From NCBI RefSeq assembly GCF_000969605.1, contig NZ_JZUE01000022.1, forward strand, positions 1 through 64,000: a stretch of 64,000 nucleotides of DNA, read 5' to 3'. This document shows positions 7,984-16,727 of this stretch, piece after piece; positions within the stretch are counted from its first letter, which is position 1; every line of letters begins with the position of its first letter. The position numbers and the translations under genes are program-made. Below the pieces are notes generated by a model, which saw only the letters and a list, made by a program, of their open reading frames with translations, did not search any database and was not told the origin of the DNA. Source of the stretch: Aquincola tertiaricarbonis (lineage in GTDB: Bacteria; Pseudomonadota; Gammaproteobacteria; Burkholderiales; Burkholderiaceae_C).

Positions 7984-9096
7984 TTGACCTCAGCCTTCCG
8001 CCCCGCCCCGTTCAGCGCCACCGCCACCGCCCTTGCGCTGTCGGCCGGTGCCTGCCTGCTGCTGCCCGCCATCGCCGCCGCGCAGGCCGGACCCGCTCCG
8101 GGCGTCATCGTGTACGGCCTGATCGACGGCTGCCTGGCCCGCGCCGACCTGGGCAGCGAGCGGCTCAACGCCGTCAACAGCGGCTGCCTGTACGGCAGCC
8201 GGCTGGGCTTTCGCGGCACCGAGGAGCTGGGTGGTGGCCACCGCGCCGGCTTCACGCTGGAAAGCGGCATCACCATCGACAACGGCCAGCTGGCACAGGG
8301 CGGCCGCATCTTCGGCCGCAAGGCGCTGGTGTCGCTGTCGGGCCCCTGGGGCACGCTGGAGGCGGGTCGGGACTACGGCCCGGCGTTCTACCTGGTCCAG
8401 CCCGTGGACCCGATGGCGCTGGGCATCGGCACCGCCAGCAGCAGCATCTGGACCGGCGCGGCCAGCACCACCGCGGCGCGCAACGACAACGTGGTGAACT
8501 ACCTCTCGCCCACCTGGGCCGGCATGTCGCTGCGGCTGCAGGCCACGGCCGGTGAAGGCGGCAGCGGCGGTGCGCGCAAGAGCACCGGCATGAACCTGCT
8601 ATGGCGCCAGGACGGCACGCTGGCCGGTGTCTCGTACGCCCGGGTGGCCAATGCGGCAGACACCGACCACGACAGCGCCACCACCGCGGCAGTCAGGCAC
8701 GAGTTCGGCGCCTGGTCGGTGGCGGCCATCGTGCAGCAGGGCGCATGGGAGGCCTCGCGCACCGCGGCCGCCCCGTCCAGCACCAGCAGCGTGTTCAGCC
8801 GCACGTACCGCAGCTGGCTGGTGGGCGGCTCGGTGCGCACCAGCGGCGTGGGCAGGGCCAGCCTGTCGGTCAAGCGCTACGACGACCGCACCGCGCGCAA
8901 CTTCGACTTCACGCAGGTCAGCGTGAACTACGTGCATTCGCTGAGCAAGCGCACCGACCTGTATGCCGGCTACAGCCGCCTGGGCAACGGCGCGCGCACC
9001 AGCTATGCGGTGTCCGATGCCACCGGCGCCTATGCCGGCGTGGAGGCCGGTGCCACGACCTCGCTGCTGGCCGCGGGGGTCAAGCATGTGTTCTGA
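7984..9096 (+). CDS. Gram-negative outer-membrane porin
   Basis: A 370-residue trimeric general porin of the Burkholderia/Neisseria type. The signal peptide ends AAAQA, then VIVYGLIDGCL, SRLGFRGTEELGGG, GRKALVSLSGPWGTLEAGRD and LYAGYSRLGNG follow the family layout. The last residue is Phe (KHVF), the usual outer-membrane assembly signal. The start is TTG with GGAGAC upstream. It overlaps the next gene, a TTT binding protein, by 11 bp, suggesting that outer-membrane entry and periplasmic capture of one substrate are co-expressed. Confidence 0.9.
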   Translation: MTSAFRPAPFSATATALALSAGACLLLPAIAAAQAGPAPGVIVYGLIDGCLARADLGSERLNAVNSGCLYGSRLGFRGTEELGGGHRAGFTLESGITIDNGQLAQGGRIFGRKALVSLSGPWGTLEAGRDYGPAFYLVQPVDPMALGIGTASSSIWTGAASTTAARNDNVVNYLSPTWAGMSLRLQATAGEGGSGGARKSTGMNLLWRQDGTLAGVSYARVANAADTDHDSATTAAVRHEFGAWSVAAIVQQGAWEASRTAAAPSSTSSVFSRTYRSWLVGGSVRTSGVGRASLSVKRYDDRTARNFDFTQVSVNYVHSLSKRTDLYAGYSRLGNGARTSYAVSDATGAYAGVEAGATTSLLAAGVKHVF

Positions 9097-10099
9097 CGAG
9101 ACGAGGGCCACGGCCGCGGCCGGCCTGCCGCGCCGCCGGCTGCTGCAGGCCTCGGCGGCCATCGCGCTGCTGGGCACCACCGGCACCCACGCCGCCGATG
9201 TGTGGCCGGGCAAGACCTTGCGCATCGTCGTGCCGCTGGCACCCGGCGGTTCCGCCGATGCCATGTGCCGGCTGGTGGGCAACGCACTGGGCCGCGTGCT
9301 GGGCACCACCGTGGTGGTGGAGAACCGGCCCGGCGCCGGCGGCGTGACCGGCCTGGCCGAGGTGGTCAAGGCCCGGCCCGACGGCAGCACGCTGGGCTAC
9401 TCGCTGGCCGGCGCGCTCACGGTGGCGCCGCACATCGCGCGCAACATGCCCTTCGACCCGCTGCAGGACCTGGCGCCGCTGACGCAGGTGGTGGCCGTGC
9501 CCGAGGTGCTGGTGGTGCATCCCAAGACCGGCGTGCGCACGCTGGCCGCGCTGGTGGCCCAGGCCAAGGTCGCGCCCGGCCGGCTCAACTTCGGCTCGGC
9601 CGGCAATGCCACCGTGCCGCACCTCGGCGGCGAGCTGCTCAAGCGCGAAGCCGGCATCGACATCGTGCACGTGCCCTACAAGGGTTCGGGCCCGGCGCTC
9701 AACGACCTGCTGGCCGGCCAGGTGGAACTGATGGTGTCCGACATCACGCTGGTGCGGCCGCACATCGCGGCCGGCCGCCTGGTGGCGCTGGCAGTGGCCG
9801 GGCCCGAGCGCGTGGCCGAGCTGCCCGACGTGCCCACCGCGGCGCAGGCCGGGCTGCCGGGCTTCGTCATCAGCAACTGGCACGGCATGGTGGCGCCGGC
9901 CGGCACGCCGCCGGAGCGGCTGGCCCGGCTGCAGCAGGCGGTGGCCGAGGCACTGCGCGCGCCCGAGGTGGCAGCCCGCATCGACCAGGAGGGCGCGCAG
10001 GCCGTGGCCAGCACGCCGGCGCAGTTCGGCGCCTTCCTGCGGGCCGAGAGCGCCCGTTCGGCCGCACTGGTGAAAGCCCTGGGCATCCGCTGGGAGTGA
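9086..10099 (+). CDS. Tripartite tricarboxylate transporter (Bug) substrate-binding protein
   Basis: A 337-residue TctC/Bug-type periplasmic protein. The N-terminus has PRRRLLQASAAIALLG, a twin-Arg-like signal. The mature part begins WPGKTLRIVVPLAPGGSAD and carries ENRPGAGGVTG, FGSAGNATVPHLG and HVPYKGSGPALNDLLAG. Its ATG lies inside the end of the porin gene in another frame. It is the third member of this family in 6 kb, and again no membrane subunits are encoded nearby. Confidence 0.92.
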   Translation: MCSDETRATAAAGLPRRRLLQASAAIALLGTTGTHAADVWPGKTLRIVVPLAPGGSADAMCRLVGNALGRVLGTTVVVENRPGAGGVTGLAEVVKARPDGSTLGYSLAGALTVAPHIARNMPFDPLQDLAPLTQVVAVPEVLVVHPKTGVRTLAALVAQAKVAPGRLNFGSAGNATVPHLGGELLKREAGIDIVHVPYKGSGPALNDLLAGQVELMVSDITLVRPHIAAGRLVALAVAGPERVAELPDVPTAAQAGLPGFVISNWHGMVAPAGTPPERLARLQQAVAEALRAPEVAARIDQEGAQAVASTPAQFGAFLRAESARSAALVKALGIRWE

Positions 10100-10156
10100 G
10101 GCCGCCAGGGCCGGCGCAAAATCGCCGGCCCGAAGCCGTACCCCCGTTGCCTGCCG

Positions 10157-11155
10157 ATGCAGACCCCCAAGCCCACCGGCATCCAGCTCGACATCGCCGC
10201 CGACCTGCACAAGTGGCGCACCTTCCTGGCCATCGGCGAGCTGGGCAGCCTGACCCGTGCCGCGCTGTTCCTCGACAGCAACCAGTCGCTGCTGAGCCGG
10301 CAGCTCAATGCGCTGGAGCGGGAATGCGGCACCCGGCTGTTCACCCGCACCGGCCGCGGCGTGGAGCTGTCGGAGGTGGGGCGGCGCATCTTTCCGCAGG
10401 TCAAGGCGCTGCTGGCCGATGCCGAGCAGCTGGAGCGCGAGATCCGCGGCGATGCGCATGAGCTGGCCGGCCGGGTGACGGTGGGCTCGCTGCCTTCCAT
10501 CGGCTCGCCGCTGGTGGGCCGGCTGTTCACCGAAATGCGCGCGCTGCATCCGCGGCTGCACCTGAAGATCCTCGAAGGCTCGAGCGGACAGGTAGAAGAG
10601 TGGCTGGCCGACGCGCGGGTGGACATCGCCATCCTCTACCGCTACGGCGCCACGCTGCCCGAGCACGAGGAAGCGCTGGCCACGGTCGACAGCTACCTGA
10701 TCGGCCCGCGCGGCGACCGCCTGACCGCCGCGCCCGAGCTGCCGCTGGCCGCCCTGCACGAGCTGCCCTTCATCCTGCCCAGCGCGCCCAACGGCCTGCG
10801 CACCGCGCTGGATGCAATGGCGCGGCAGGCCCGCATCACGCTGGCCCCGGCCATCGAGGCCGACAGCCTGCCGCTGCAGAAGCTGCTGGTGGCGCAGGAG
10901 CGCCTGTACACCGTGCTGCCGCTGCATGCGGTGTGGCAGGAGCTGCAGGAAGGCCGGCTGCAGGCCGCCCGCATCGTCGATCCGCCGCTGCAGCGCAGCG
11001 TGTCCATGGCCATGGCCCGCCAGAAGGGCCCGGCCAAGGCGGTGACCGCCGTGGCCGCGCAGATCGTGCGCATCGTGGGCGACATGGCGCGCAGCGGGAT
11101 GTGGCGCACCAGCGATGCCGACGCCGGCATAGCTGGCTTGCCGCCCGCCCGGTAG
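10157..11155 (+). CDS. LysR-family transcriptional regulator
   Basis: A 332-residue LysR regulator. The winged helix-turn-helix lies at about residues 15-75 (GSLTRAALFLDSNQSLLSRQLNALE), followed by an effector-binding domain with the typical GSLPSIGSPLVGRLFTEM start. It lies 57 bp downstream of the porin and binding-protein genes on the same strand and ahead of the decarboxylase-like and amidohydrolase genes. It is a good candidate to bind the GCATAGC-type sites of this region. The inducer is unknown. Confidence 0.9.
   Translation: MQTPKPTGIQLDIAADLHKWRTFLAIGELGSLTRAALFLDSNQSLLSRQLNALERECGTRLFTRTGRGVELSEVGRRIFPQVKALLADAEQLEREIRGDAHELAGRVTVGSLPSIGSPLVGRLFTEMRALHPRLHLKILEGSSGQVEEWLADARVDIAILYRYGATLPEHEEALATVDSYLIGPRGDRLTAAPELPLAALHELPFILPSAPNGLRTALDAMARQARITLAPAIEADSLPLQKLLVAQERLYTVLPLHAVWQELQEGRLQAARIVDPPLQRSVSMAMARQKGPAKAVTAVAAQIVRIVGDMARSGMWRTSDADAGIAGLPPAR
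11127..11144. promoter_or_regulatory. GCATAGC-type operator upstream of decarboxylase-like operon
   Basis: GGCATAGCTGGCTTGCCG overlaps the 3' end of the lysR gene, 79 bp before the next start codon. It matches the minus-strand form of the paired sites near 7871-7911 (GGCATAGCTGCATTGCGG) at 15 of 18 positions. It would place the downstream operon in the same regulon. Confidence 0.45.
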
Positions 11156-11195
11156 CCGCCCGCGGCGGCGGGCGATAAGCTGGCCGGCACCGCCA

Positions 11196-11209
11196 GTTGT
11201 CTAGACAGG
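11196..11209. promoter_or_regulatory. GntR-type palindrome GTTGTCTAGACAGG
   Basis: A palindrome with core TTGTCTAGACA lies 14 bp before the start codon of the carboxymuconolactone decarboxylase-like gene. It resembles the sequences at 1677 and 17969 and fits GntR-family operators. Its position over the likely transcription start would suit a repressor. No GntR regulator is encoded in the window. Confidence 0.4.
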
Positions 11210-11222
11210 ACCCCGCCCCGCC

Positions 11223-11798
11223 ATGCCCCGCATCACCCTGCCCCATCCCGACACCATGACGCCCGAGCAGCGGCGGGTGCACGACGGCATCGTCAACGGG
11301 CCGCGGGGCCGCATCCAGGGGCCGCTGCGCGCGGCGCTGCACAGCCCCGAGCTGGCCGAGCGCTGGTCGGCCCTGGGCGCGCAACTGCGCTACGGCACCG
11401 GCCTGAGCCGGCGGCAGGCCGAGCTGGCCATCCTGGTGACCGGCCGGGCCAGCCGGTCGCCTTTCGAGTGGTATGCGCATGAGCAGGAGGCCCTGAAGGC
11501 CGGCATCGATCCCGCGGTGATCGAGGCGCTGCTGCAGCAGCGCCTGCCCGAGGGCCTGGACGAGACCGAAACGGCCATCGTGCAGGCGGCAATGGAACTC
11601 AAGCGCCTGCACTCCATCACCGACGCCACCTATGCCCGCGCCCTGTCGCTGCTGGGCGAGCGCACGCTGGTGGAGCTGGTGGCCCTGGTGGGCTACTACA
11701 CCATGGTGGCGATGACGCTGAACGCCCACGAGATCCCGCTGCCCGAAGGCGTGGCCCCGGCCTTCGCACTGCCGCAGCATGACGAGGCCCAACGATGA
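11223..11798 (+). CDS. Carboxymuconolactone decarboxylase family protein
   Basis: A 191-residue protein of the CMD/AhpD-like fold. The conserved helix pattern is visible (ALGAQLRYGTGLSRRQAELA, FEWYAHEQEALKAGIDPAVI, LVALVGYYTMVAMTLNA). The conserved Glu and His in EWYAHEQ are kept, but the CxxC of AhpD peroxidases is absent, so a lyase or hydrolase-like role in ring-cleavage pathways is more likely than peroxide reduction. It overlaps the amidohydrolase gene by 4 bp (ATGA). Confidence 0.85.
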   Translation: MPRITLPHPDTMTPEQRRVHDGIVNGPRGRIQGPLRAALHSPELAERWSALGAQLRYGTGLSRRQAELAILVTGRASRSPFEWYAHEQEALKAGIDPAVIEALLQQRLPEGLDETETAIVQAAMELKRLHSITDATYARALSLLGERTLVELVALVGYYTMVAMTLNAHEIPLPEGVAPAFALPQHDEAQR

Positions 11799-12610
11799 CC
11801 GGCTGGGACTGCCATGCCCACCTGTTCGGCCCCTACGGCCGCTATCCGCTGGCCGCGGACCGCAGCTATACGCCGCCCGAGGCGGTGCAGGAAGGTTACG
11901 CGGCGCTGCTCAAGCGGCTGGGGCTGGGCCGCGGGGTGCTGGTGCATCCCAGTGCCTACGGCAACGACTTCTCGCTGCTGCTGGACACGCTGGCCGAGCG
12001 GCCGGCCTGGCGCGGCGTGATCGTCACCCGGCCGGGCGAGCTGCCCACGCTGGCCGGCCTGCATGCCCGCGGCGTGCGGGCCGCGCGCTTCAGCCAGCGC
12101 AGCGGCGCGGGCGGCAACTTCGCCGGCAGTGCCTCCTTCGACGACCTGCTGGCGCTGGCCCCGGCCCTGGCCGATGCCGGCCTGCATGCCGAGCTGTGGA
12201 CCGACTGCGCCGCCCTGCCCGCCCTCGCCGACCGGCTGCGCGCACTGCCGCTGCCGGTGGTGATCGACCACATGGGCGGCTTCGACCTGGCCGCGGGCGT
12301 GTCGCAGCCCGGCTTCCAGACCTTGCTCGCGCTGCTGGCCGAAGGCCATGTGCATGTGAAGCTGTGCGTCTACCGCAACCTGCCGGGCCTGGCCTTGACG
12401 GCCGAGGCCGGCGAAGCCGCCCTGCCCTTCCTGGCGGCGATGCTGCAGGCCAACCCCGACGCGCTGGTGTGGGGCAGCGACTGGCCCCACCTGCGGGTGC
12501 AGCCGGTGCCCGATGCAGCGCAACTGCTGGCCTGGATGAAGGCCGGCGCCGGGGACGATGCGCTGGTGCGCCGCATCCTGCAGGACAACCCGCAGCGGCT
12601 CTATGAGTGA
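11795..12610 (+). CDS. Amidohydrolase-superfamily protein (PDC hydrolase-like)
   Basis: A 271-residue TIM-barrel metal-dependent hydrolase. It begins WDCHAHLFGPYGRYPL, the metal-site strand of the amidohydrolase_2 group. Other signatures are VLVHPSAYGND, VVIDHMGG and LVWGSDWPHL. The closest known type is 2-pyrone-4,6-dicarboxylate hydrolase of protocatechuate 4,5-cleavage, but related lactonases share these motifs. It is coupled to the decarboxylase-like gene. Its stop codon abuts the stop codon of convergent bciA with no gap. Confidence 0.83.
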   Translation: MTGWDCHAHLFGPYGRYPLAADRSYTPPEAVQEGYAALLKRLGLGRGVLVHPSAYGNDFSLLLDTLAERPAWRGVIVTRPGELPTLAGLHARGVRAARFSQRSGAGGNFAGSASFDDLLALAPALADAGLHAELWTDCAALPALADRLRALPLPVVIDHMGGFDLAAGVSQPGFQTLLALLAEGHVHVKLCVYRNLPGLALTAEAGEAALPFLAAMLQANPDALVWGSDWPHLRVQPVPDAAQLLAWMKAGAGDDALVRRILQDNPQRLYE

Positions 12611-13615
12611 TCAGAACACCGCATGGTCGCCGCGCTGCGGTGCGGGCGCGCCCGCGGCCAGCGCGCGGTAGCAGTCCAGCAGCGTCTGGCTGCCGGTGGA
12701 CGGCGTGGCGGCCGCGCTGTAGCGGCCGGTGGCTTCATCCAGCACCAGCATCGATTCGGTGGCGTAGTAGCGGCCGATGCGGGCCAGCTCGGCCTTGGCT
12801 GCCAGCGTGGGCGAGAGCCGCCCGCCCACCGCCAGCGCGCCCACGATGCCGTCCAGCAGCGCCACCGGCACCTGCCGGAAGCGCGGCGTGCGGCCGAACA
12901 GCTCGAACAGCCACTCGCCCTGCTGCCGCGGCGTGATGGCCTCGCCCGGCCCGCCGATGGGCAGCACCTTGTGCTGCCGCGCCGGGTCGGTCAGGCAGCC
13001 GGCGATGTAGCGGCCGAGGTCGTCGTCGCCGATGGGCTTGCAGGCCGTGAGCGTGCCGTCGCCGAAGACCAGGAACGGCCGGCCGCTGCGCACCCGCTCC
13101 ACCTGGCCGCACAGCGACTTGAAGAAGGCCGTGGGCCGCACGATGGACCACACCAGGCCCGAGTCGCGCAGTGCACGCTCGAAGGCCAGCTTGGCCTGCT
13201 GGAAGGCCAGCAGCGGCTTCTGCACGCAGATCGCCGACAGCAGCACCATCTGCCGCACGCCGGCCTGCCGTGCCGCGGCCAGCGCCAGCACATGGGCGCG
13301 GTGGTCGATGGCCCAGGCATCGGCCGGCGCACCGGTGCGCGAGGCCAGGCAGGAGACCAGCACGTCGAAGCGCTCGCCGCGGAAACCGTCGCGCCACAGC
13401 GAGCCGGCATCGGTCACGTCGCCGAAGCGTACTTCGGAGCCGGCCAGCAGCGCCGGGACTCCAGCTGCATCGCGCCCGGCCCGTGGGCGCACGAAGCACA
13501 CCACCGCATGGCCATCGGCCTGCAGCGCACGCAGCGTGGCCCGGCCGATGGTGCCGGTGGCGCCGAGCAGGAATACACGCAGGGGCTGCACCGTGGGACA
13601 AGGCAGTGGCGCCAC
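12611..13615 (-). CDS. bciA: 3,8-divinyl (proto)chlorophyllide 8-vinyl reductase
   Basis: A 334-residue NAD(P)-binding atypical SDR. BciA reduces the C8 vinyl group of divinyl (proto)chlorophyllide during (bacterio)chlorophyll synthesis. Visible features are the Rossmann GATGTIGRATLRAL near residue 18, SIVRPTAFFKSLCGQ and GRPFLVFGDGTLTACKPI, which I recognise as BciA-type. It lies about 10 kb from the puf genes, separated by unrelated genes and a mobile island. The start is probably GTG and weakly supported; a second GTG eight codons later is possible. Confidence 0.85.
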   Translation of the reverse strand: MAPLPCPTVQPLRVFLLGATGTIGRATLRALQADGHAVVCFVRPRAGRDAAGVPALLAGSEVRFGDVTDAGSLWRDGFRGERFDVLVSCLASRTGAPADAWAIDHRAHVLALAAARQAGVRQMVLLSAICVQKPLLAFQQAKLAFERALRDSGLVWSIVRPTAFFKSLCGQVERVRSGRPFLVFGDGTLTACKPIGDDDLGRYIAGCLTDPARQHKVLPIGGPGEAITPRQQGEWLFELFGRTPRFRQVPVALLDGIVGALAVGGRLSPTLAAKAELARIGRYYATESMLVLDEATGRYSAAATPSTGSQTLLDCYRALAAGAPAPQRGDHAVF

Positions 13616-13684
13616 CGGAGGGTGGCCGGCCGAGTCTAGGCCGCCGTGCCCTGCTGCGCAGCCCGGCCCGGCCCCAGGTGCGGG

Positions 13685-15865
13685 TCAGTTCACCCGGCCC
13701 ACCACGCCGGTCTTCAGGCTGCCGGGCTGGTAGACCAGGAACGGCCGGTCCACCGACAGCACCTCCAGCACCGCGCCGGTGTGGGCACTGCCCAGCGCCG
13801 GGCCGGTCCAGCGCAGCATGCACTGGCCGTTGGCCGCGGTCTGGCACAGCAGGGTCTGCAGGCCCACCACGCGCGCACCGCTGTGGATGCGCAGCACGCC
13901 GTACACCACCGCGCCGGGCACTGCCGCGCGCTTGTCGTCGGCCAGTGCCACGGTGAACTGCGGCGCCCACTGCACCGAGCCGGCCGATGGCCGCACCGCG
14001 GTGCCGGTGATGGCCGCCACGCTGGCCACCGGTGCCGCCGGCTGGGCCACCTGCGCCTGCCGGGAGCCGGCCAGGCTGTCCATCATCTGGGCGCCGCTGA
14101 GCCCGGTGACGGCGAAGCCGATCCGGCTGACGGCGCCCCAGGGCACCGCGGCGCTGGTGACCCGGCAGCTGCCGCTGGCCGCGGTGGTGCAGCTCAGCTC
14201 CGCCGGCATGCTGGAAAAACGCGCGGCCACCTTCACGCCGGGCACCGGCTTGCCTTGTGCGTCCTGCACCTGCACCGTGGCATGGGCCGTCCAGGCACCG
14301 ATGAACGGCACCGCCGTGGCCAACGTGATGCTGCCGGTGCGCAGTGCCACCGAGGGCGCCGCCGGCACCGCTGGCGCGGCAGGCGCCGCCGAAGGCGCGG
14401 CCGCGGTGCCGGCATGCAGCAGGCTGCGCGGTGTGCCGGGTTGGGCGCTGGTCAGGCCCAGCACGGTGTTGGGCGTGGCGTCCTGCAGCAGCAGCTGCCG
14501 CACCTGGGCGGCCGTGGCCGTCGGCTGCGCCTGCAGCCACAGGGCCGCCGCCCCGGCCACGTGCGGCGATGCCATCGAGGTGCCGCTCATGACCGCCAGC
14601 GCCGAGGTGGACGCGATGCCGGCCGAGGCGATGGACGAACCGGGCGCGAACAGCGCCACGCACGAACCCCAGTTGGAATAGGCCGCCTTGGCATCGGCGT
14701 TGTCGGTGGCGGCCACGGTCACCAAACCGGAGGCGCGGCCGGGCGACTGGGTGCACGCATCCACGTTGCTGTTGCCGGCCGCGGCCACCACGCTGAAGCC
14801 GGCGGCCACCAGCCGCTGTGCGGCCGCGTCCAACGATGAAAAGGCCGGCCCGCCGATGCTCATGTTCACCACGCCGGGCCGCGAGCCATGAGCGGCGATC
14901 CAGTCCAGCCCGGCGATCACCGCGCTGCTGGAGCCGCTGCCGCTGCAGTCCATCACCCGCACCGGCACCACGCTGGCGCCCGGGGCCACGCCCACCGTGG
15001 CACCAGCGGCGGTACCGGCCACATGGGTGCCGTGGCCGTGGCAGTCGCGGGTGCCGTTGCCGTCGTTGATGGCGCTGAAGCCGCTGCGCAGCCGGCTGCC
15101 GAACTGGGCATGCGGGCTGACGCCGGAATCCACCACATGCACCGTCACGCCCTGCCCCGTGTAGGCATTGCGGAAGGCGCCGTCGAAGGCACGGGCGCGC
15201 TGGTCGATGCGGTCCACGCCCCAGGCCCGGGCGTCCAGCGTGCGCACCGTGGGCGCCGTCTGTTCGAGCGTCAGCGGCCGGTCCAGCTCCACCGCATCCA
15301 CGGCCGGATTGCGCGCCAGTTCGTCGGCCACGGCCTGGGCCTGCCGCCACGGCACGCTCACGACGAAGCCTTCGATGGCATGCGCGAAATGCTGGCGCAC
15401 CGCCGCATCGGGCGCCAGCCGGCGGATGGACAGCGCGGTGACTTCATCGGCGGCGGTGGCCACCGCACTGGCCTTGGCCGAGAGCTCACGGGCGCGCAGT
15501 GCACTCGCGTCGCCCGATTCGCCATGGCCCGTGGCGCCGGCCATCACCGCGCGGCCGGGGACTGGCGGCACCGCGGCTGGATTCATGCGCACGACCAGGC
15601 GGGCTTCGTCGGTGGCCTGGCCGGCCAGGGCGGCCTGCTCGGCCTGCACGGCCGCCTCGGTGCCCGGCTGCCACAGCACGAAGCGGCGGTCCGCCACGGC
15701 CGCCGACGGCAGCGGCGTGTCCGGCGAGGGCGCGGCGGCGGAGGCGGCACCGTCGGGCTCGCCGCTGCCGCAGGCCGCCAGCAGCACGGCGGCGGCGCAG
15801 GCGGGCCACCAGGCAGCGCGGCGGCCGCGGATCGATCGGTGGGGGGAAGAAGCAGAGGTGGCCAT
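13685..15865 (-). CDS. Secreted subtilisin-like S8 serine protease (lipoprotein)
   Basis: A 726-residue protein. A lipoprotein signal with lipobox LLAAC lies near residue 32, followed by an inhibitor_I9-like propeptide region. The proteinase-K-type catalytic domain has Asp in VHVVDSGV, His in GHGTHVAGTA and Ser in GTSMASPHVAGA; Asn is in AAAGNSN. About 230 residues of Ala/Pro linker and Ig-like repeats follow. It is probably an extracellular or outer-membrane protease. The ATG with CCGGAG upstream was chosen. It has no functional link to its neighbours. Confidence 0.9.
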   Translation of the reverse strand: MATSASSPHRSIRGRRAAWWPACAAAVLLAACGSGEPDGAASAAAPSPDTPLPSAAVADRRFVLWQPGTEAAVQAEQAALAGQATDEARLVVRMNPAAVPPVPGRAVMAGATGHGESGDASALRARELSAKASAVATAADEVTALSIRRLAPDAAVRQHFAHAIEGFVVSVPWRQAQAVADELARNPAVDAVELDRPLTLEQTAPTVRTLDARAWGVDRIDQRARAFDGAFRNAYTGQGVTVHVVDSGVSPHAQFGSRLRSGFSAINDGNGTRDCHGHGTHVAGTAAGATVGVAPGASVVPVRVMDCSGSGSSSAVIAGLDWIAAHGSRPGVVNMSIGGPAFSSLDAAAQRLVAAGFSVVAAAGNSNVDACTQSPGRASGLVTVAATDNADAKAAYSNWGSCVALFAPGSSIASAGIASTSALAVMSGTSMASPHVAGAAALWLQAQPTATAAQVRQLLLQDATPNTVLGLTSAQPGTPRSLLHAGTAAAPSAAPAAPAVPAAPSVALRTGSITLATAVPFIGAWTAHATVQVQDAQGKPVPGVKVAARFSSMPAELSCTTAASGSCRVTSAAVPWGAVSRIGFAVTGLSGAQMMDSLAGSRQAQVAQPAAPVASVAAITGTAVRPSAGSVQWAPQFTVALADDKRAAVPGAVVYGVLRIHSGARVVGLQTLLCQTAANGQCMLRWTGPALGSAHTGAVLEVLSVDRPFLVYQPGSLKTGVVGRVN

Positions 15866-16097
15866 CGCGCGCTCCGGAGTTGCAGGGCGAGGACCGACGC
15901 TGGAACAGTGGCGGCGCCGCACGGCAACTGCCCACTGGCAACCCCGCTACCGTGCACCGCAGTGCCTTAGGCCGGAGGCTTTGCGTCCCGGCCTTTCGCG
16001 CCGGTTTGCCCTCGGCCGGAACTGTATCCACCTGTGACATGAAGGCAAGCCGGCGCGCGTGATCGACGCCACGGCGCCGGCCGGGCCGGCGCCCGGG

Positions 16098-16727
16098 TCA
16101 ACCCTCGGTGGGCGCCGTCTGCAGGAAGGAAGCGCGGGAAGCGATGCCCTGTTCCCAAGCCGCCAGCCGCGGCGCCAGCGCACGCCAGCCGAAGGCATCG
16201 AAGCGATAGTCGAGGTAGCCCAATGCGCAACCGATGGCGATGTGGCCGATGCCGAAGGGTGCTGCCTCCAGCGCGCCCGCTTCCTCGTCCAGCAGCGCCA
16301 GCGTGGCCCGGGTCTTGAGCGCGAAGGCCTCGACCAGCGCCGGCAGCGGCTGGGTCCGCTCGCGCTCGTTGCGCCACAGGATCAGCACGTCGAGCAGGCC
16401 GTCGCCCAGGGCCTGCCAGCGCAGCGCCTGCCAGCGGTGCTGGCCTTCCGGCGGGAACAGGCGGCCGCCGCCGGCCACGGCATCGAGGTATTCGCAGATC
16501 ACCGGCGAATCGAACAGCGTGCGGCCGTCCTCCAGCACCAGCGTCGGGATCTTGCTCAGCGGGTTGTCGGCCATCAGCGCCGCATTGGGCTGCAGCATCG
16601 CCGCCACCGAGCGCACCCGCTCGACGCGCGGCAGCAGGCCCAGTTCATGGGCGCAGACCATCACCTTGCGCACGTAGGGCGACTTGGGCGACCAATGCAG
16701 TTTCATCGTCGTCATGGCCGCCATCAT
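16098..16727 (-). CDS. Glutathione S-transferase family protein
   Basis: A 209-residue cytosolic GST. The N-terminal thioredoxin-like domain starts MKLHWSPKSPYVRKVMV and contains NPLSKIPTLVLEDG and DSPVICEYLD (glutathione site); the C-terminal part is all-helical. The first ATG overlaps the stop of the CoA-transferase by 4 bp, and an internal ATG seven codons later gives a more usual N-terminus. It is the last gene of a three-gene operon with a hydratase and a CoA-transferase. Confidence 0.88.
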   Translation of the reverse strand: MMAAMTTMKLHWSPKSPYVRKVMVCAHELGLLPRVERVRSVAAMLQPNAALMADNPLSKIPTLVLEDGRTLFDSPVICEYLDAVAGGGRLFPPEGQHRWQALRWQALGDGLLDVLILWRNERERTQPLPALVEAFALKTRATLALLDEEAGALEAAPFGIGHIAIGCALGYLDYRFDAFGWRALAPRLAAWEQGIASRASFLQTAPTEG

